Assembly (NCBI RefSeq): GCF_000331245.1
Contig: NZ_ANFZ01000022.1
Span: 1-36,464 of the forward strand
DNA: 36,464 nucleotides
Direction: 5' to 3'
Source of the DNA: Blastomonas sp. AAP53
GTDB lineage: Bacteria; Pseudomonadota; Alphaproteobacteria; Sphingomonadales; Sphingomonadaceae
In this document: positions 34,501-36,464 of the stretch, piece after piece
Position numbering within the stretch: position 1 is the first letter of the stretch
How the letters are laid out: each line of letters opens with the position of its first letter
Notes under the pieces: model-generated
The model's input: the letters and a program-made list of their open reading frames with translations, nothing else
Told to the model about the DNA's origin: nothing
Databases searched by the model: none
Made by a program: the position numbers and the translations under genes

Positions 34501-36464
34501 GAGGGCGCGGTCAGCATCGGCGGAGTGACGACCACCGGCGCTGCGCAGTTGCGCTCGCGCGCGGCCAGCTTCACCTCCACCGGTGCGATCACCGGCGGCA
34601 CGGTGAACATCGGCGGTACCGCGATTGCGCTGACCAACGTCACCAGCACGGCGGGCGCGATCGCGATGGCGGCCACCGCTGGCAACCTGACATTCGGCAC
34701 GCTGACATCATCGGCCAACACCCAATTCAACGTCAACGGATCGGTGACCGGCGGCGATATCACCGCAGGCAGCTGGATCGGCACGATCGTCGGCGGCGAC
34801 CTGACGCTGGGCAACCTGCGCACCACCGGTCCCGGCGTTGCACCGACCAGCGGCTTCAGCATCGGCCTGGGCGCCAATGGCACCATCACCACCGGAACGA
34901 TCAACAGCTTCGGCTCGGTCGGCATCGGATCGGATGACGGCCAGGGCAATGTCGGCAATGCGGTCAGCATCTCGACCGGTGCGATCACCGCTGGCGGCAA
35001 TGTGTTCGTCCGCAGCACCCAGGGTCTGACCACCGGCGCGATCGCCTCGACCAACGAGATCCGCGTGCGCGGCGGCACGGTAACCACCGGCGCGTTGCAG
35101 GCGACCAACGCCATTCTGGCGGCAGCGATGAGCGGCAGCCTCATTACCGGCAACGTCACCACGGGCACATCGGCGCTGCTATTGGCGTCGCAATCGGTCA
35201 ACACCGGCGCAATCAGCACCGGCACGACGGGAACGACGCTGATTTCGAACAGCTCGGCGATTTCGCCGACCGGGCTTATTTCGACGATCGATCTCAATGC
35301 ACTGCTGGCGGCCACGCCGGTGCGCGTGGGCGGCAGTGTCTCGATCGGCGCGCCGGTCACCACCGGCACGCTGCTGTCCGCCTCTACGGGCGGCTTCTCG
35401 GCAAGCAGTGCGATCCAGGCGGGCACGCGGATCAGTCTGGATGTCGGCGGCACCGCCGTATTCGGCGGCCTTGCAGTCGCACCGACCATCACGATCAGCT
35501 CGGCCGACATCGCCTTCTCGCAGGCGGGAGGCCTCGGCAACGCCAGCACCGGCACGCTGACGCTGACCGCCAACCGCAGCGGCCCTGTGATCATCGGCGG
35601 CAGCGGCGACAGCCAGAGCAGCACCAGCGGCTACACGCTCGACGGCAACGAAATTGCGCGCATCCGCGCGCAGAGCATCGTCATCAACGCGCCCAATGTC
35701 TCTTCGACGGGCACCGGGGTCGAGATCCGCGCGCTGACCATGAACGGATCGGCCGCCACCAGCGGCATCAACCTCAACGGCTCCGAAGGTAGCCTCACAA
35801 TCAACACGTCCGGCACCATCCGGGTCAACGGCAATGCCATATTCAATTCGATGGCCACCACCAACCGTGTCGCGCTCAATGCAGGCCGGGTGGAGATCAA
35901 CGCCGACACCGGCGGCCTATTCCTCAACGGCAGTTCGCCAGGCGGAACGCTGTCGATCACCGCGAACAACATCCATATCGCCAGCGCAGATCTGCTCGGC
36001 AGGCTGGCGGAGAACGTCAACTTCACCGGGCGTGACACTGCGCTCAGCGTGCCCATCGCCACGTCACGGCCCGATGGGGTGATCCAGGCCTCGCGGTTGC
36101 AGTTCAACGTCGGCAGCGCGCTGCTGATCCAGAACACCGGCACCAGCCTGCTCAATGCCGGCTTCTTCGGCCGCGTCGGCAGTTTCGAGATCGTGCCCCG
36201 CTCATCGCAGAGCAGCGCATCGAGCCCGATTGATCTGGTGATCTACGGCCAGCTTCTCGACAGCGGCGACATTGTCCGCAATGGCAGCTCTGTGCGCGAT
36301 CTGATCTTCCCGCGCTCGACCAGCGCTGGACAGGACAGCGGTGGCCCCAGCGGCTTCACATCAAATTCCAGCGTCAACGGCTGCCTGCTGAGCGCGGTCA
36401 GCTGCGGCGGCGGCGGCATTACCGAAACCGGCCCGACGACGGTCGTCCATGCCGGCCCGCCACC
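28561..36464 (+). CDS. Giant filamentous-haemagglutinin-like exoprotein (TpsA), 3' end outside window
   Basis: This is a predicted secreted beta-helical adhesin exported by the adjacent TpsB. I read the frame open from ATG 28561 to the window edge: 2634 full codons and no stop. GGGGAG lies 7 bp upstream, and the start shares one base with the tpsB stop. Residues 1-37 are a signal peptide ending SAHA. Residues ~40-320 are the TPS secretion domain (VVSGGVVINRTTGNDDIRVD; WFYSPGGIVVNATSVIDVGG replaces the usual NPNGI). Residues ~457-1500 are Gly-rich repeats around phrases such as FGGNASGTGNFGG and GNGGNATGG. Residues ~1515-2345 are repeats of the GNITAGTVSA/TTGALQATN kind. The end (~2360 on) differs and carries the only two cysteines, Cys2608 and Cys2615. 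Confidence 0.92.
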   Translation, partial: MADNRTLFARRMMLAKAASAMALATGLAIGGSGSAHAQAYEGNPTVVSGGVVINRTTGNDDIRVDTNQAVINWTTNDTGIGGGPINFLPSGRTVVYRNNPTAQNQFTVLNRILPTDPSRMVQFNGTIISQLQTAAGLVSGGNVWFYSPGGIVVNATSVIDVGGLLLTSADPARDGAGNFINAGGSFTLGPASPGSSVIVQPGALIQATPQNSYVAMVAPTVIQAGTVDVNGSALYVGAEAATITFGGNGLFDIQVTTGTDGSGGIAIGHSGVTGGAVSSGAGDNHRIYMVAVPKNNAITMAIGSGSRLGFDVAGAADVVGNSIILSAGYNVFGDFIDTNAPVNPAQAADIQITPADITSSLTAAASRSFLAQSLNGDLNFFSDVQAFGANSAIFDANGATASINVGGDLRLSADSNPTTEGANATAGTIRMAAANGAVISLSGNADLSAVAIGGSSSTSGNVGSGTGGTIEIAANDGGLIAVAGNLRADASGFAGPNETTGIGSNFGRGGNISLFTLGSNGSLLINGSTELIAAGTGADDGGTATGTGGAGFGGRINLFAQGSGHLARFGGAFLADVAGFGGAGANAGNGGIGQGGEIFLSTEGASTLDFQSDLSNLAFGFGGAAGSAAGAAGGAATGGTASISMEGTGGIFNIAGNLVLQANATGGEGFATGNLGGNATGGGAIIFQNAAGGNLTISGTTQVQSFGLGGAATFGGNGTGGNAQIVARNTGQLNLLNGAGVDGSGVGGSATTPGTGSSGSGTGSSLAQIVALTGGIINITGDVSVAANGSVFGTALAGIDGGNGTGGNASISQASAGRITIDGSANVTATGTGDANQGGGDGIAGTGTGGDARIAVNDLNITITGNASVDASGFGGANLGGIRGGDGIGGLANLGAGAGTLAIGGTGETRADGLGGSSSSVGSGGTGTGGQAIIGAIPGGIIQIAGAANGSAQGFGGNASGTGNFGGLGDGGIAQIFADNTGRVTIGGITTLNASAFGGSASSGASSGAALGGQISLLSQGTGQITLNQDAFLSAQGLSGNVDDGAGNSAAATGGAVNVFAAGAGGGITVNGSLFADAIAGVGSAVTGTIGDALGGTVELAAGPGTINITGGVSIDASAFGGNSTVSGNGGNATGGRTAVVIGSLGNGTINLGGALTMASNAFGGLAHTGNGGNAIGGVSEGGTIGVAGNLTFGGPISMNAIGTGGDSVIAGNGGSGTGGTSRFGSNNTQMTGGDLFISANGRGGNGALGGRGGDATGGLATLIAGAGTVVGLLDFNNAFLSADAFGGTGGAGATGATGGAGGAGGNATGGRTQAIGTARNGQLDLLNLQVTMNGFGGAGGAGGTGTAGAGGIGGAGGIGTGGTTQIGTVSSTITNGPNPTPVGFMTMADAVVEASGFGGAGGDGGTGTTVNGNGGNGGLGVAGDIFFATRGSLVQVNNLTLLANANGGAGGNGAVQGNGGNAIGGVIGVESTEQFSAPANRGRLVANTITAIARGTGGSGAVTGATFYETGSFFRATNGDVTANSIIFNIGNTGDAPEPTDIVEDYIRVTDATVTAGQTFTFTTPGRLSTLINNGSLSAAAVGLVAGTYVADTVVTAPGNIGAINANALQLQSGGNLIVTANLNVVQDIAISVPGSVTLGNISGGGVIGISGASLALGNLGSGNHINLTSTSGAITAGTVSAANFIAMTAANGLTLGLATASTGHIDLLVQSGDLTIGNLTAGDYIVLDTRAGNMALGNIQSTNDTDIEAQGSVQFGNAVTGLEFAVEALGNISGGNVNASGAGTTTTYSVGLLSRSGSVQVGNLTGARNIGIVSPGTITTGSLSSGENIIALGNGDILFNGPVSAGTGATNHFYVGNTSMVSLLGADFNPAPLFSVAPVRTTGSLTVNGPVSAGNVLAGVGTAFNATGAIIANGGRIGITANSIAAQGLTSTLATAINATNGNLTVGNIAAGGAATLQATTGLITAGTLNGSQVGVDGEGAVSIGGVTTTGAAQLRSRAASFTSTGAITGGTVNIGGTAIALTNVTSTAGAIAMAATAGNLTFGTLTSSANTQFNVNGSVTGGDITAGSWIGTIVGGDLTLGNLRTTGPGVAPTSGFSIGLGANGTITTGTINSFGSVGIGSDDGQGNVGNAVSISTGAITAGGNVFVRSTQGLTTGAIASTNEIRVRGGTVTTGALQATNAILAAAMSGSLITGNVTTGTSALLLASQSVNTGAISTGTTGTTLISNSSAISPTGLISTIDLNALLAATPVRVGGSVSIGAPVTTGTLLSASTGGFSASSAIQAGTRISLDVGGTAVFGGLAVAPTITISSADIAFSQAGGLGNASTGTLTLTANRSGPVIIGGSGDSQSSTSGYTLDGNEIARIRAQSIVINAPNVSSTGTGVEIRALTMNGSAATSGINLNGSEGSLTINTSGTIRVNGNAIFNSMATTNRVALNAGRVEINADTGGLFLNGSSPGGTLSITANNIHIASADLLGRLAENVNFTGRDTALSVPIATSRPDGVIQASRLQFNVGSALLIQNTGTSLLNAGFFGRVGSFEIVPRSSQSSASSPIDLVIYGQLLDSGDIVRNGSSVRDLIFPRSTSAGQDSGGPSGFTSNSSVNGCLLSAVSCGGGGITETGPTTVVHAGPP

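Noticed and set aside
30390-35624. Proline/alanine-rich minus-strand open frames opposite the exoprotein gene
   Set aside because: The repeated Gly/Thr/Ala codons of the sense strand read as Pro/Ala/Val on the other strand; there is no start context or domain.
28561-36464. CRISPR or tandem-repeat array suspected from the periodic sequence
   Set aside because: The periodicity is in-frame Gly-rich protein repeats of varying length; there are no constant repeats with unique spacers.

Overview
The window is GC-rich chromosomal DNA, most likely from a sphingomonad-type alphaproteobacterium. I infer this from gene content and style: a sigma-54-driven flagellar cluster, an MlaE fused to a STAS domain with a PqiC-like lipoprotein, and an inverted intergenic repeat of the CTGAGCCTGTCGAAGG type common in that group. 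I found no tRNA, rRNA, CRISPR array, insertion sequence or phage gene.

Region 1 (1-17767) is almost entirely flagellar. It opens with the 3' end of a short flagellin gene. Convergent to it runs a minus-strand operon slt-flhA-fliA (4459 to 777), and behind that a second minus-strand series motA-like, motB-like, flgA, flgM, flgN (7145 to 4644). From a shared 245-bp control region, flgBCDEFGHIJKL run on the plus strand (7391-15716), followed by a canonical motAB pair (15866-17767). Three near-perfect sigma-54 (-24/-12) promoters are readable: in front of slt, flgA and flgB. A cluster of TTGCCGCC/GGCGGCAA palindromes lies about 75-130 bp upstream of the flgB promoter, where a FlbD/FleQ-type activator would be expected. 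A sigma-28-like box precedes flgM. The local hierarchy reads as: RpoN plus activator drives the basal body/hook genes and slt-flhA-fliA; FliA then drives late genes and is held by FlgM.

Region 2 (17789-21893, minus) is an Mla/Ttg2-type phospholipid transport operon: mlaE (STAS-fused), mlaF, mlaD, a PqiC-like lipoprotein, then ribH (lumazine synthase).

Region 3 (22038-26436) holds a HAD-IB phosphatase and a secreted M24 peptidase on the plus strand, and hisC-tyrA (last steps of histidine/tyrosine synthesis) on the minus strand.

Region 4 (26756-36464, plus) is a two-partner secretion locus: an outer-membrane TpsB transporter whose stop overlaps the start of a giant filamentous-haemagglutinin-like exoprotein. 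The exoprotein is open for at least 2634 codons to the window edge. Its only two cysteines lie near the visible end, which suggests the C-terminus is close.

The most unusual items are a second, miniaturised stator-like pair (a MotA lacking its first membrane helix and a 159-residue MotB), the sigma-54 enhancer layout including a perfect 19-bp palindrome inside the motB-like gene, a FlgH without a recognisable lipobox, a very short hook protein, and a flagellar lytic transglycosylase that starts at TTG and has no Sec signal.
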